A DNA stretch of 64,000 bases, from the NCBI RefSeq assembly GCF_010550245.1, contig NZ_JAAGLU010000024.1, positions 1-64,000 of the forward strand, in the 5' to 3' direction. The notes beneath the pieces were generated by a model. That model had not been told where the DNA came from, ran no database searches, and saw nothing but the letters and a program-made list of their open reading frames with translations. This stretch comes from Streptomyces sp. SID12501. Its GTDB lineage: Bacteria > Actinomycetota > Actinomycetes > Streptomycetales > Streptomycetaceae. Both the position numbers and the translations under genes were made by a program. Positions 40,553-48,472 of this stretch are shown here, in pieces. Within the stretch, counting starts at the first letter, position 1. Each line of letters begins with the position of its first letter.

Positions 40553-41965
40553 GTGCGCACACGTCTCCTTCCCCTGCTCATCGTCCTGATGGCGGCAGTT
40601 CTGCTCGCGCTCGGCATCCCGCTCGCCATCAGCGTGGCCGCCGCCCAGCAGCAGACGGTCGTCGTCGACCGGATCGACGACACCGCGCGTTTCGCGGCGC
40701 TCGCCCAGTTCGTCACCGACCGGCCCACCGGGTCCCGCGTCAAGGACGCGGACACCGACGAGCGCGGCGAGACCCTCCAACGGGAACTCGAGAGCTACTA
40801 CGACGTCTACGGCATCCGTTCCGGTGTCTTCTACCGCAACGACGCACCCATGGCCAACGCGCCGACCGACTGGTACCTACCGGAAACGGGCGAGGTGCGT
40901 GACGCGTTCGCCGAGGCGCTCCTCTCCCGTCGCAGCCACGATCCGCAACAGGTCTGGCCCTGGCAGGAGCACCGGCTCGTCGTCGCGTCGCCGGTCATCC
41001 GGGACGGCGACGTCGTGGCCGTCGTGGTCACCGACTCGCCCACCGGGCAGATGCGTTCACGGACGCTGCACGGCTGGCTCATCATCGGAGCCGGCGAGAT
41101 CGCCGCGATGCTGCTCGCGGTGGGCGCCGCGCTGCGCCTCACCGGCTGGGTGCTCAGGCCCGTACGCGTCCTCGACGCCACCACGCACAGCATCGCGACC
41201 GGGAGCCTGAAGTCCCGGGTGGCCGTGGCCGGCGGGCCGCCGGAACTCAGACGGCTGGCCCGGGCGTTCAACGAGATGGCGGACAACGTCGAGGACGTGC
41301 TGGAGCAGCAGCGTGCCTTCGTCGCCGACGCCTCGCACCAGCTGCGCAATCCACTCTCGGCGCTGCTGCTGCGGATCGAACTGCTCGCACTCGAACTGCC
41401 GGAGGGAAACGAGGAGATCGCCTCGGTCCAGACCGAGGGCAAGCGCCTGGCCGAGGTCCTGGACGACCTTCTCGACCTGGCGCTGGCCGAGCACGCCGAG
41501 GCGGACCTCGCACTCACCGACATCGGCGCGCTGACGGCCGAGCGCGTCGCGGCCTGGACCCCGCTGGCCCAGGCCAAGGGCGTGCGCCTGGTCGGCGACT
41601 GCCCGGCCACCACCGCCTGGGCGGACCCGGTCACGCTGTCCAGCGCCCTGGACGCGGTGATCGACAACGCGGTGAAGTTCACGCCCGGGGACGAGTGCGT
41701 GCGGGTGTCGGTCGCGTCGAACGGCGCGACCTCGACGGTCGTGGTCACCGACGGCGGCCCGGGCCTCACCGACGACGAACTCGCCCGTATCGGCGACCGC
41801 TTCTGGCGCAGCGGCAGGCATCAGAACGTCAAGGGCTCGGGCCTCGGTCTGTCCATCTCCCGGGTCCTGCTGGCAGCGGGCGGCGGCACGATCTCGTACG
41901 ACCATCACGAGCCGCACGGCCTGAAGGTGACGGTGTGCGTGCCGAGGTCGGGCCCGGCGTCCTGA
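40553..41965 (+). CDS. gluK: Sensor histidine kinase GluK
   Basis: The 470-aa kinase has a membrane helix at about 5-28, an extracytoplasmic sensing part to about 165, a second helix at about 170-192, HAMP, HisKA with His262 in DASHQLRNPLS, and an HATPase (N box VIDNAVKFTPG, DGGPGL, GSGLGLSI). It is the partner of GluR and is known in S. coelicolor to respond to external glutamate. The GTG start follows the gluR stop closely. Confidence 0.9.
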   Translation: MRTRLLPLLIVLMAAVLLALGIPLAISVAAAQQQTVVVDRIDDTARFAALAQFVTDRPTGSRVKDADTDERGETLQRELESYYDVYGIRSGVFYRNDAPMANAPTDWYLPETGEVRDAFAEALLSRRSHDPQQVWPWQEHRLVVASPVIRDGDVVAVVVTDSPTGQMRSRTLHGWLIIGAGEIAAMLLAVGAALRLTGWVLRPVRVLDATTHSIATGSLKSRVAVAGGPPELRRLARAFNEMADNVEDVLEQQRAFVADASHQLRNPLSALLLRIELLALELPEGNEEIASVQTEGKRLAEVLDDLLDLALAEHAEADLALTDIGALTAERVAAWTPLAQAKGVRLVGDCPATTAWADPVTLSSALDAVIDNAVKFTPGDECVRVSVASNGATSTVVVTDGGPGLTDDELARIGDRFWRSGRHQNVKGSGLGLSISRVLLAAGGGTISYDHHEPHGLKVTVCVPRSGPAS

Positions 41966-41987
41966 GGTTCCCGTGTCGCGACCGGCC

Positions 41988-42986
41988 CTACGGCTTGACC
42001 GAGCGGTAGTAGCGCCGGGCGCCCTTGTGCAGGGCCAACGGGTCGGTGTAGATGGCGGTCCGCAGATCCACGAGCTGTGCCGAGTGGACGTGGGCGCCGA
42101 TGCGGTCCCGGCTGTTGATCACCGACCGGGTCAGCCACTCGGTGAGCCTCGGGTCCACGTCCTCGCGTGTCATGAGCAGGTTGGACACCGCGAGCGTCGC
42201 CACGGTCGAGCCGTCCTGGATGGACGGGTAGGCCGACTCGGGCATGTTGGTGGCCCGGTAGTAGCGGGAGGCTCCGCCCTCTTCGTGCAGCTTGGTGACC
42301 AGGTCCGCGTCGATCGGGACGAAGCGGAAGGCGAAGTTCTTCGCCAGCTGCACCAGACCGTTCGTGGGCAGTCCGCCCGACCAGAAGAAAGCGTCGATCT
42401 GGTCCTTCCGGAGCCGCCCGGGCCCGGTGTCGATGCCGTCGGCGAAGGGCTTGATGTCCTTGGTCGGATCGAGACCGGCGGCGGCCAGCACCCGGTTCGC
42501 GATCAGCCGTACGCCGGAGTTCTCCAGCCCTATGGCCACACGCTTGCCCCGCAGGTCCTGGATGGTCGAGATCTTGGAGTCGCGCGGAACGACCAGCTGC
42601 ACGTAGTCGTCGTACAGGCGCGCGACCCCGCGCAGGGTGTCGGCCCCCGGCAGCTTCCTCAGTTTGTACGTCTCCACCGCGTCGGCCGCGGCGATGGTGA
42701 AGTCGGCGTGGCCCGTGGCCACCCGCTCGACGTTCTCCTGCGATCCCTGGCTGTTCAACAGCCGTACGTCCAGGTTCGGCATGTCCTTCGCGAAGGCCGT
42801 CCTGAGCCCCGAGCCGTACTGCTGGTAGACGCCGGCGGGAGATCCGGTGCTGAACGTGATCGTCCCGGCCGGCGGGTCCTCGTCCAGCGGCAGCAGCCAC
42901 CACAGCAGCAGCCCGAAGACCACGAATGCGGCGGCCGAGCCCATGAGGGCCTGTCGCCTGCGGATCCTGGGGAGCACCTTCAACAT
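41988..42986 (-). CDS. TAXI-family solute-binding protein, membrane-tethered
   Basis: The 332-aa protein has one hydrophobic helix at about 15-33 with no clear signal-peptidase or lipobox site, so it is probably anchored to the membrane. The rest is a TAXI-type TRAP binding protein: TFSTGSPAGVYQQYG, then LNSQGSQENVERV and an RGKRVAIGLENSGVRL stretch. No TRAP permease (DctQ/DctM) lies nearby. Some TAXI proteins bind glutamate. It converges on gluK with a gap of 22 bp, so it may belong to the glutamate-sensing system; that role is inference. Confidence 0.88.
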   Translation of the reverse strand: MLKVLPRIRRRQALMGSAAAFVVFGLLLWWLLPLDEDPPAGTITFSTGSPAGVYQQYGSGLRTAFAKDMPNLDVRLLNSQGSQENVERVATGHADFTIAAADAVETYKLRKLPGADTLRGVARLYDDYVQLVVPRDSKISTIQDLRGKRVAIGLENSGVRLIANRVLAAAGLDPTKDIKPFADGIDTGPGRLRKDQIDAFFWSGGLPTNGLVQLAKNFAFRFVPIDADLVTKLHEEGGASRYYRATNMPESAYPSIQDGSTVATLAVSNLLMTREDVDPRLTEWLTRSVINSRDRIGAHVHSAQLVDLRTAIYTDPLALHKGARRYYRSVKP

Positions 42987-43114
42987 GCGCGAGATCCTGC
43001 CAGTACGGCCCCCGTGCTGGCCAGGAAATAGGGGGAGAGGTGTTTGCCGTACCTGCCTGTACGACGATCGGATCGGCGCCCGGAGTGTCGGCGTGAGGTC
43101 GCCGGAGTCACCGC

Positions 43115-43315
43115 ATGCGCCCCGGTACCTCTCCTTCCGCTTCCCACTTCTCTCCCGCCGACCTCGTCCGGGAGATCCACCTCGCCTTCGGCCTCGAGAC
43201 CCGCGGTGCGCCCGCCGAGGTCGCGGTCACGGGCCCGCTGGACCGGCTGGCGCACGAGCTGGCCGACGTCGTGTACGTCGCGTACGGCACGGCCCTGATT
43301 CACGTACTGCCTGCC
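43115..43315 (+). pseudogene. Decayed MazG-like pyrophosphohydrolase gene
   Basis: Residues 16-64 of this frame resemble a Streptomyces MazG-like (phosphoribosyl-ATP pyrophosphohydrolase type) protein: LVREIHLAFGLETRGAPAEV, then TGPLDRLAHELADVVYVAYG. The first metal-binding helix (an EExxE segment) that should stand between these two parts is missing. Sequence after GTALIH no longer matches the family and runs into modC on the other strand. The second metal-binding helix (HELAD) remains. I read it as a remnant after an in-frame deletion and loss of the 3' end. Confidence 0.6.
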
Positions 43316-43346
43316 TTGTCGGGTGGGGCTCGGCTCTGGCGTGTCC

Positions 43347-44426
43347 TCAGACCGGGTAGGCGTGGGTCTGCGCGGCCTTCACCGTCGCCCAGGCCTCCGC
43401 GCCCGGGTGCAGATCGAGTTCGGCGGCGGCGACCGTGGTCAGGTCCGCGGCCAGCGGAAGTTCTCCGGTGAGGTCGGCACGGATCTGGTCGCCGTGGCTC
43501 TCCAGGCCGGCCACCTCGCAGCGCCAGAGGTTGCGGGCGCTGGCACCGGTCGGACGGTCGCGGTAGAGGGTGACCGCGCTCGGCGGGAACGCCACGAAGA
43601 CCGGGCCGACCAGGGCCTCGGTGGTGGTGATGGAGGGGCCGGCGTCGAGGCGGACGGTGTGGCCGTCGGCCTCGCCCCGGTAGAGGTTGAGGCCGACCAG
43701 CTGGGCGATGTAGTCCGTACGGGGATGGCGGGCGATGTCGGAGGGGTTGCCCTCCTGGACGACCCGGCCGTCCTCGACGACGACCAGCCGGTCCGCCAGC
43801 ACCATGGCATCCAGCGGGTCGTGCGTGACCAGGACGGCGACGGCCTCGAACTCGGCCAGGTGGCGGCGGAGTTGGGCGCGCACTTCCAGGCGGGTACGGG
43901 CGTCCAGCGCGGCGAGCGGTTCGTCGAGGAGCAGCAGGCGGGGGCGGGTCGCCAGTGCGCGGGCCAGGGCGACGCGCTGGGCCTGGCCGCCGGACAGCTT
44001 GCGCGGCTTGACGCCGGCGTGATCCGCGAGGCCCAGGCGGCCGAGCCACTCGGCGGCCTGCGCACGTGCCTCCGCCTTGGTCGAGCCGTGGCAGCGCGGC
44101 CCGAACGCCACGTTGTCCAGGGCGGTCAGGTGCGGAAAGAGCAGGTAGTCCTGGAAGACCACGCCGACCGGGCGGGACTCCGGCGGCATACGCTCCAACG
44201 CCGTGCCGTCCAGCCGCAGACGGCCGCCGGTGAGCGGCGTCAGGCCGGCGAGGGCGCGCAGGGCGGTGGTCTTTCCGGCGCCGTTCGGGCCGAGCAGTGC
44301 GACGACCTCGCCGGGCGCGACGCGCAGTGCCACGTCGAGACGGAAGGCGCCGCGCTCGACGACGAGGTGGGCGTCTAGGCCGTCCAGGGCGGGGTCGGCG
44401 GCAGCGGAGTGACGGGTCTCGGTCAT
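43347..44426 (-). CDS. modC: Molybdate ABC transporter ATP-binding protein
   Basis: The 359-aa ATPase has Walker A GPNGAGKTT, Q loop VFQDYLLFPHL, signature LSGGQAQRVALARA, Walker B LLLLDEPLAALD and a C-terminal MOP/TOBE-like domain (about 290-355) that binds oxyanion. Its ATG at 44426 overlaps the modB stop (ATGA). It is last in modA-modB-modC. Other oxyanions such as tungstate are possible. Confidence 0.9.
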   Translation of the reverse strand: MTETRHSAAADPALDGLDAHLVVERGAFRLDVALRVAPGEVVALLGPNGAGKTTALRALAGLTPLTGGRLRLDGTALERMPPESRPVGVVFQDYLLFPHLTALDNVAFGPRCHGSTKAEARAQAAEWLGRLGLADHAGVKPRKLSGGQAQRVALARALATRPRLLLLDEPLAALDARTRLEVRAQLRRHLAEFEAVAVLVTHDPLDAMVLADRLVVVEDGRVVQEGNPSDIARHPRTDYIAQLVGLNLYRGEADGHTVRLDAGPSITTTEALVGPVFVAFPPSAVTLYRDRPTGASARNLWRCEVAGLESHGDQIRADLTGELPLAADLTTVAAAELDLHPGAEAWATVKAAQTHAYPV

Positions 44427-45295
44427 CCTGCTGTCATCCAACGGTCGCGCAGGCCCGCCAGCACCGCGATGGACACGGCCAGCAGGACCAGGCTGAGGGC
44501 GATGGCGGCCTCCGGGTCGCTCTGCAGGGCGAGATACACGGCGAGCGGCATGGTCTGGGTACGGCCCGGAAAGTTGCCGGCGAAGGTGATCGTCGCGCCG
44601 AACTCGCCCAGCGCCCGGGCCCAGGCCAGTACCGCGCCGGCCGCGATGCCCGGCGCGATCAGCGGGAGGGTGACCCGGCGGAACGCGGTGAAGCGGGAGG
44701 CGCCGAGCGTCGCGGCGGCCTCCTCGAAGCGCGGGTCGGCGGCGCGCAGGGTGCCCTCGACGCTGATGACCAGGAAGGGCATAGCTACGAACGCCTCGGC
44801 CACCACGACCCCGGCGGTGGTGAAGGGGAGCGTGATCCCGAACCAGGAGTCCAGCGACCTCCCGACGATGCCGTTGCGGCCGAGCGCCATCAGCAGCGCC
44901 ACACCGCCGACCACCGGCGGCAGCACGAGCGGCAGGGTGACCAGCGCCCGTACAAGGCCCCGTCCGGGGAACTCGACCCGGGCCAGCAGCCAGGCCAGCG
45001 GCACACCGACGACCAGGCTCACCGCGGTCGCGGCCGTGGCGCAGACCAGGGACAGCTGGAGGGCCTGCCACACCTCGGCGCTGCTCAGGAGCTCGGGCAG
45101 GCCGCGCCACGGGGCCCGTGCGAGCAGCGCGATCAGCGGCACGAGCAGGAACGCCAGACCGATCAGCGCGGGCACCAGCAGTGCGAGTGGCACGCCTTGG
45201 CCGACGCCGCGTCCGCCCGTCCGGACACGCCGACGGCGCGGACCGCCCTTGAGGGTTTCGGCCGCGGCACCGGACTCGTCGGTCGGGAGGGTCAC
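44423..45295 (-). CDS. modB: Molybdate ABC transporter permease
   Basis: The 290-aa permease has six hydrophobic helices and the permease loop EEAAATLGASRFTAFRRVTLPLI that contacts ModC. An N-terminal Arg-rich segment precedes the first helix. The GTG start overlaps the modA stop, and the stop overlaps the modC start, so all three are coupled. Confidence 0.9.
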   Translation of the reverse strand: MTLPTDESGAAAETLKGGPRRRRVRTGGRGVGQGVPLALLVPALIGLAFLLVPLIALLARAPWRGLPELLSSAEVWQALQLSLVCATAATAVSLVVGVPLAWLLARVEFPGRGLVRALVTLPLVLPPVVGGVALLMALGRNGIVGRSLDSWFGITLPFTTAGVVVAEAFVAMPFLVISVEGTLRAADPRFEEAAATLGASRFTAFRRVTLPLIAPGIAAGAVLAWARALGEFGATITFAGNFPGRTQTMPLAVYLALQSDPEAAIALSLVLLAVSIAVLAGLRDRWMTAG

Positions 45296-46125
45296 GGCTT
45301 GAGGAACCCGGCCTCGGTCAGGATCTGCTGGCCCTCGGCGGACTGCACCAGCGCGATGAAGGCCTTGGCGGCCTCGGCGTTCTCGGTGTCCTTGAGCTGG
45401 ACGATCGGGTACTCGTTGATGGCGCCGGCGGACTCGGGGAACTCCACGCCCTCCACTTTGTCACCCGCCGCGTGCACATCGGTCTTGTAGACGACGGCCG
45501 CGTCGGCCTCCTTCAGCTCGACCTTCGTCAGGGCGGCCTTGACGTCCTGCTCGTAGGAGACGGGGGTGAGCTTCAGCTTCGCGGCGTCGAGGGCCTTCTG
45601 CGCGGCGGCGCCACAGGGCACCGTCTTGTCGCAGAGCACGACCTTCAGGCTCGCCTTGGTGAGGTCCTTGAGGGAGGCGATCTTGTCGGGGTTGCCCGGG
45701 AGGGTGGCGATCTCCAGCTGGTTGCGGACGAAGGTGGCGGGCGTGCCGGAGGCGTCCCCGGCGTCCGTGACGATCTTCATCGTCTTGGGGCTGGCGGAGG
45801 CGAACACATCGGCGGGGGCGCCGCCGGTGATGCTCGCGGCGAGGGAGTCGCTGCCGCCGAAGCTGAAGGTGACCTTCGTACCGGGGTGTGCCTTCTCGAA
45901 CTGCTCGCCCAGGGCCGTGAAGCTCTCCTTGAGGGAGGCGGCGGCGAACACGGTCACCGTGCCGGACACCTTGTCCGAGGCCGAGGTGGCCGCGGACGCC
46001 GAGGGGTCCGACTTCGCCGACGAGGAGTCGTCGGACGACGAGCAGGCGCTCAGGGCCAGCAGCGCGGCGACGCCCGCACCGGTCACCTGCAGGGTCCGAC
46101 GGGTCCGGTGCGCGGTACGGGTCAT
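45292..46125 (-). CDS. modA: Molybdate-binding lipoprotein
   Basis: The 277-aa binding protein has a twin-Arg-like basic start, hydrophobic core and lipobox LSAC with Cys28. The mature part matches ModA: VFAAASLKESF, FSFGGSDSLAASI, GAPADVFASAS, and a final stretch AFIALVQSAEGQQIL. The ATG at 46125 begins the signal peptide. It is first in the operon; the regulator gene lies just upstream on the same strand. Confidence 0.92.
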   Translation of the reverse strand: MTRTAHRTRRTLQVTGAGVAALLALSACSSSDDSSSAKSDPSASAATSASDKVSGTVTVFAAASLKESFTALGEQFEKAHPGTKVTFSFGGSDSLAASITGGAPADVFASASPKTMKIVTDAGDASGTPATFVRNQLEIATLPGNPDKIASLKDLTKASLKVVLCDKTVPCGAAAQKALDAAKLKLTPVSYEQDVKAALTKVELKEADAAVVYKTDVHAAGDKVEGVEFPESAGAINEYPIVQLKDTENAEAAKAFIALVQSAEGQQILTEAGFLKP

Positions 46126-46184
46126 CACGGGTCTGCTCCCTCTGGTCCTGACGGACACAATCACCTGTGGTCCTGGCGGACCAT

Positions 46185-46571
46185 CTACGGTCTTTCGACG
46201 ACCACGTTGGTCGACTTGATCACGGCAACCGCCGGAACACCGGGCTCCAGCTCCAGTTCATCGGCCGACTCACGGCTGACCAACGCCACCACCCGGAACG
46301 GTCCGGCCTGGATCTCCACCTGCGCCGACACATCACCGAGGATCACGTCGGTGACGATGCCGGTCAGGCGGTTGCGGGCCGAGGAGCCGGTGGACTCCCG
46401 CTCCGCGCGATGCGTCTCACGGGCGTAGGCGGCGAGGACCGGCCCGGGAATGATCCGGCGGCCCTGCTCGTCCCGTTCGGCGGTGAGTCTCCCGCCGTCG
46501 ACCAGGCGCGTCACGGTGTCGGCACTGACACCGAGCAGGGCGGCGGCTTCCCCGATCCGGTAGGTGTGCAT
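46185..46571 (-). CDS. Helix-turn-helix protein with molybdate-binding TOBE domain
   Basis: The 128-aa protein joins an excisionase/MerR-like helix-turn-helix (YRIGEAAALLGVSADTVTRLV) to a single Mop/TOBE domain (about 60-126; SARNRLTGIVTDVILGDVSAQVEI) that binds molybdate. It probably represses or activates modABC, 60 bp downstream on the same strand. ATG 46571 is preferred; TATCAT lies six bases before it on the minus strand, so the mRNA may be leaderless. Confidence 0.87.
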   Translation of the reverse strand: MHTYRIGEAAALLGVSADTVTRLVDGGRLTAERDEQGRRIIPGPVLAAYARETHRAERESTGSSARNRLTGIVTDVILGDVSAQVEIQAGPFRVVALVSRESADELELEPGVPAVAVIKSTNVVVERP

Positions 46572-46577
46572 GCGCTG

Positions 46578-46583
46578 ATGATA
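46578..46583 (-). promoter_or_regulatory. -10 element of the TOBE-regulator/mod transcript
   Basis: TATCAT on the minus strand lies six bases before the ATG, predicting transcription from the start codon. A -35 is not clear. Confidence 0.45.
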
Positions 46584-46709
46584 ATGCCGCAGATGCAAGG
46601 TGAAAGTCTCCTGTGGCTTCGCATGAGCTGGAACTCTGATTCATAGAGATGGCATGTGCGTTTGCACGGCAGGCGGGTCCGGGTACGGTCATCCGGGAGG
46701 TGGTAGCCC

Positions 46710-47216
46710 GTGAGTCAGTCCCTCGCAGCCGCCAATACAGCCGCCAATATGGCCGCGGGTACGGCCGCCGTTCCGATGGCGGAGCTCTCCCTTGCCGGTG
46801 ATCTGGCCCGGCCGTCCCGGCTGACGGTGCCCGACCTGCTCGCCTGGCCCCAGCGCGAGGCCGACGTCAGCTTCGAGTGCGCCACCAGCGGCGTCCGGCA
46901 CCACCGCTTCACCGGACCACTGCTGCACGACGTGCTGTCGGCGGCCGAGCCAGGATTCGACCCCGCCCGCCGCAAGGACCGCCTGCGCTTCCTGATCGCC
47001 GTGGCCGGGGCGGACGGCCACCATGCCCTGCTGTCCTGGGCCGAGATAGATCCCGACTTCGGATGTGCTCCCGTGCTCCTCGCGGTCACCATCGACGACA
47101 CCCCGCTCGACCGGGCCGGCCCGCAGCTCGTCCTCCCGCAGGACCGCTGCGGGGCCCGGCACATCAGCGGGATCAACGCGATCCGCGTGGACGGCGGATA
47201 CCGCGCGTGGCCGTGA
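46710..47216 (+). CDS. Small molybdopterin-dependent oxidoreductase-fold protein
   Basis: The 168-aa protein corresponds to part of the sulfite-oxidase (SUOX) molybdopterin domain: SRLTVPDLLAWPQ, VSFECATSG with the Cys that would ligate Mo, and RFLIAVAGADGHHALLSW. It is much shorter than full enzymes (about 250-400 aa) and has no signal peptide, dimer domain or haem domain. It may be a minimal enzyme or a binding-only protein. Its place beside the molybdate genes fits cofactor use. The GTG start has GGGAGG ten bases upstream. Confidence 0.75.
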   Translation: MSQSLAAANTAANMAAGTAAVPMAELSLAGDLARPSRLTVPDLLAWPQREADVSFECATSGVRHHRFTGPLLHDVLSAAEPGFDPARRKDRLRFLIAVAGADGHHALLSWAEIDPDFGCAPVLLAVTIDDTPLDRAGPQLVLPQDRCGARHISGINAIRVDGGYRAWP

Positions 47217-47264
47217 ACGGGGGGATGACCTTGACGAGAGGATCACGGTGAGCCCCGTCCCATC

Positions 47265-47296
47265 GGCGGACGGGCGGACGGGCGGACGGGCGGACG
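47265..47296. repeat. Tandem repeat, four units of GGCGGACG
   Basis: Four perfect copies of an 8-bp unit lie in the gap between the SUOX-fold gene and the M24 peptidase gene. The number of copies is likely to vary by slippage. No function is apparent. Confidence 0.8.
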
Positions 47297-47393
47297 TGCC
47301 GGACCCGGGCGGAGGATCCGGTGCCGACCGAGACCTCTCCCCGTGGCCATTCTCGGTTGCCGAGAAACGATCCCGCAGCCTACTTTCGGGCCC

Positions 47394-48086
47394 ATGGCGG
47401 ACGACGAACCCACACGCACGGCACGACTGCTGGACGCCCAGGCCAAGGCCGAACGGCTCTTCACGGAGATCGAGGCGCGCGGGCTGGTCGCGCCGGGCGA
47501 GGGCGAGCGGGCGGTCAGCGACCGTGTCCGGGACCTGGCGAACGAGCTGTTCGGCACGACCCGGCACTGGCACAAGCGGATCGTGCGCTCCGGACCCAAC
47601 ACGCTGAAGCCCTACCGGGAGAACCCGCCGGACCGGGTGATCGGCGCGGACGACATCGTGTTCGCCGACTTCGGCCCGATCTTCGAGGAGTACGAGGCCG
47701 ACTTCGGCCGGACGTTCGTGCTGGGCGACGACCCGGTCAGACACCGACTGTGCGACGACCTGCCGAAGGTCTTCGAGGCCGGCCGCCGCTTCTTCGAAGC
47801 CGACCCGGACATCACCGGCGCACGGCTGTACGCCGAGGTCGAACGGCTCGCGAAGGAAGCCGGGTGGGAGCTGGGCGGCTGGCACGCCGGACACCTGGTC
47901 GGCGAATTCCCGCACGAGTGGATCGACGGCGCGGACACCGAGTCGTACATCGCCCCCGCCAACGACACCCCACTGCGGCGCACCGACAAGGCCGGTCGCC
48001 GCTGCCACTGGATCCTGGAGATCCATCTCATCGACCAGGAAAGGGAGTTCGGCGGCTTCTACGAGGAGCTGCTCACCCTCGGCTGA
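47394..48086 (+). CDS. M24-family metallopeptidase-like protein
   Basis: The 230-aa protein has the pita-bread fold of aminopeptidase P and methionine aminopeptidase. The metal ligands are recognisable: two Asp in FADFGPIFEEYEADFGR, His in GWHAGHLVGEFPHE, Glu in WILEIHLID and the last Glu near GGFYEELL. The set appears complete, so peptidase or creatinase-like activity is plausible; the substrate is unknown. ATG 47394 is preferred because TACTTT lies seven bases upstream; no ribosome-binding site is seen. Confidence 0.87.
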   Translation: MADDEPTRTARLLDAQAKAERLFTEIEARGLVAPGEGERAVSDRVRDLANELFGTTRHWHKRIVRSGPNTLKPYRENPPDRVIGADDIVFADFGPIFEEYEADFGRTFVLGDDPVRHRLCDDLPKVFEAGRRFFEADPDITGARLYAEVERLAKEAGWELGGWHAGHLVGEFPHEWIDGADTESYIAPANDTPLRRTDKAGRRCHWILEIHLIDQEREFGGFYEELLTLG

Positions 48087-48176
48087 TCCGGCACCCCGGT
48101 TTCATGGAGAACGAGCCGGCCGGCCAGACACGATCGCGGGTCGGCGGGATCTCGGAGCGGCGTGCGATACCGGGAC

Positions 48177-48389
48177 TCATTCGGCGCGGCGGCGCGCATT
48201 CCACCGCCGTCGCAGCCAGTCGCCCGCCTCCCCGATCGCCACCAGCAACCCCGCGGACGCAGCGCAGGGGGCGAGCTCCGCAGCCTGACCGAGAACCTTG
48301 CCCAACAGCCACAGAGCAAGCGTGAAACACACCCACCATGCGAGCACCGATCGTGTCGTGGGCCACCAGCGCGCCACTGCCTGCCTCAT
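48177..48389 (-). CDS. Small membrane protein
   Basis: The 70-aa protein has two hydrophobic helices (about 14-32 and 38-54) and a basic C-terminus ending RRRWNARRRAE. GGGGAGGA lies eight bases before the ATG. It matches no named family known to me, but this type of small protein beside miaB is conserved in Streptomyces. No function can be assigned. Confidence 0.65.
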   Translation of the reverse strand: MRQAVARWWPTTRSVLAWWVCFTLALWLLGKVLGQAAELAPCAASAGLLVAIGEAGDWLRRRWNARRRAE

Positions 48390-48460
48390 CGTCCTGTTCC
48401 TCCCCCGCGGCAGCGTCGAGCCTGCCGTACTGCTGAGATGGGACCCCGTTCTCGACCGCC

Positions 48461-48466
48461 TACTCT
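48461..48466 (+). promoter_or_regulatory. -10 element of a leaderless miaB transcript
   Basis: TACTCT lies six bases before the miaB ATG; there is no ribosome-binding site. This predicts transcription starting on the ATG. Confidence 0.45.
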
Positions 48467-48472
48467 TGAAAC

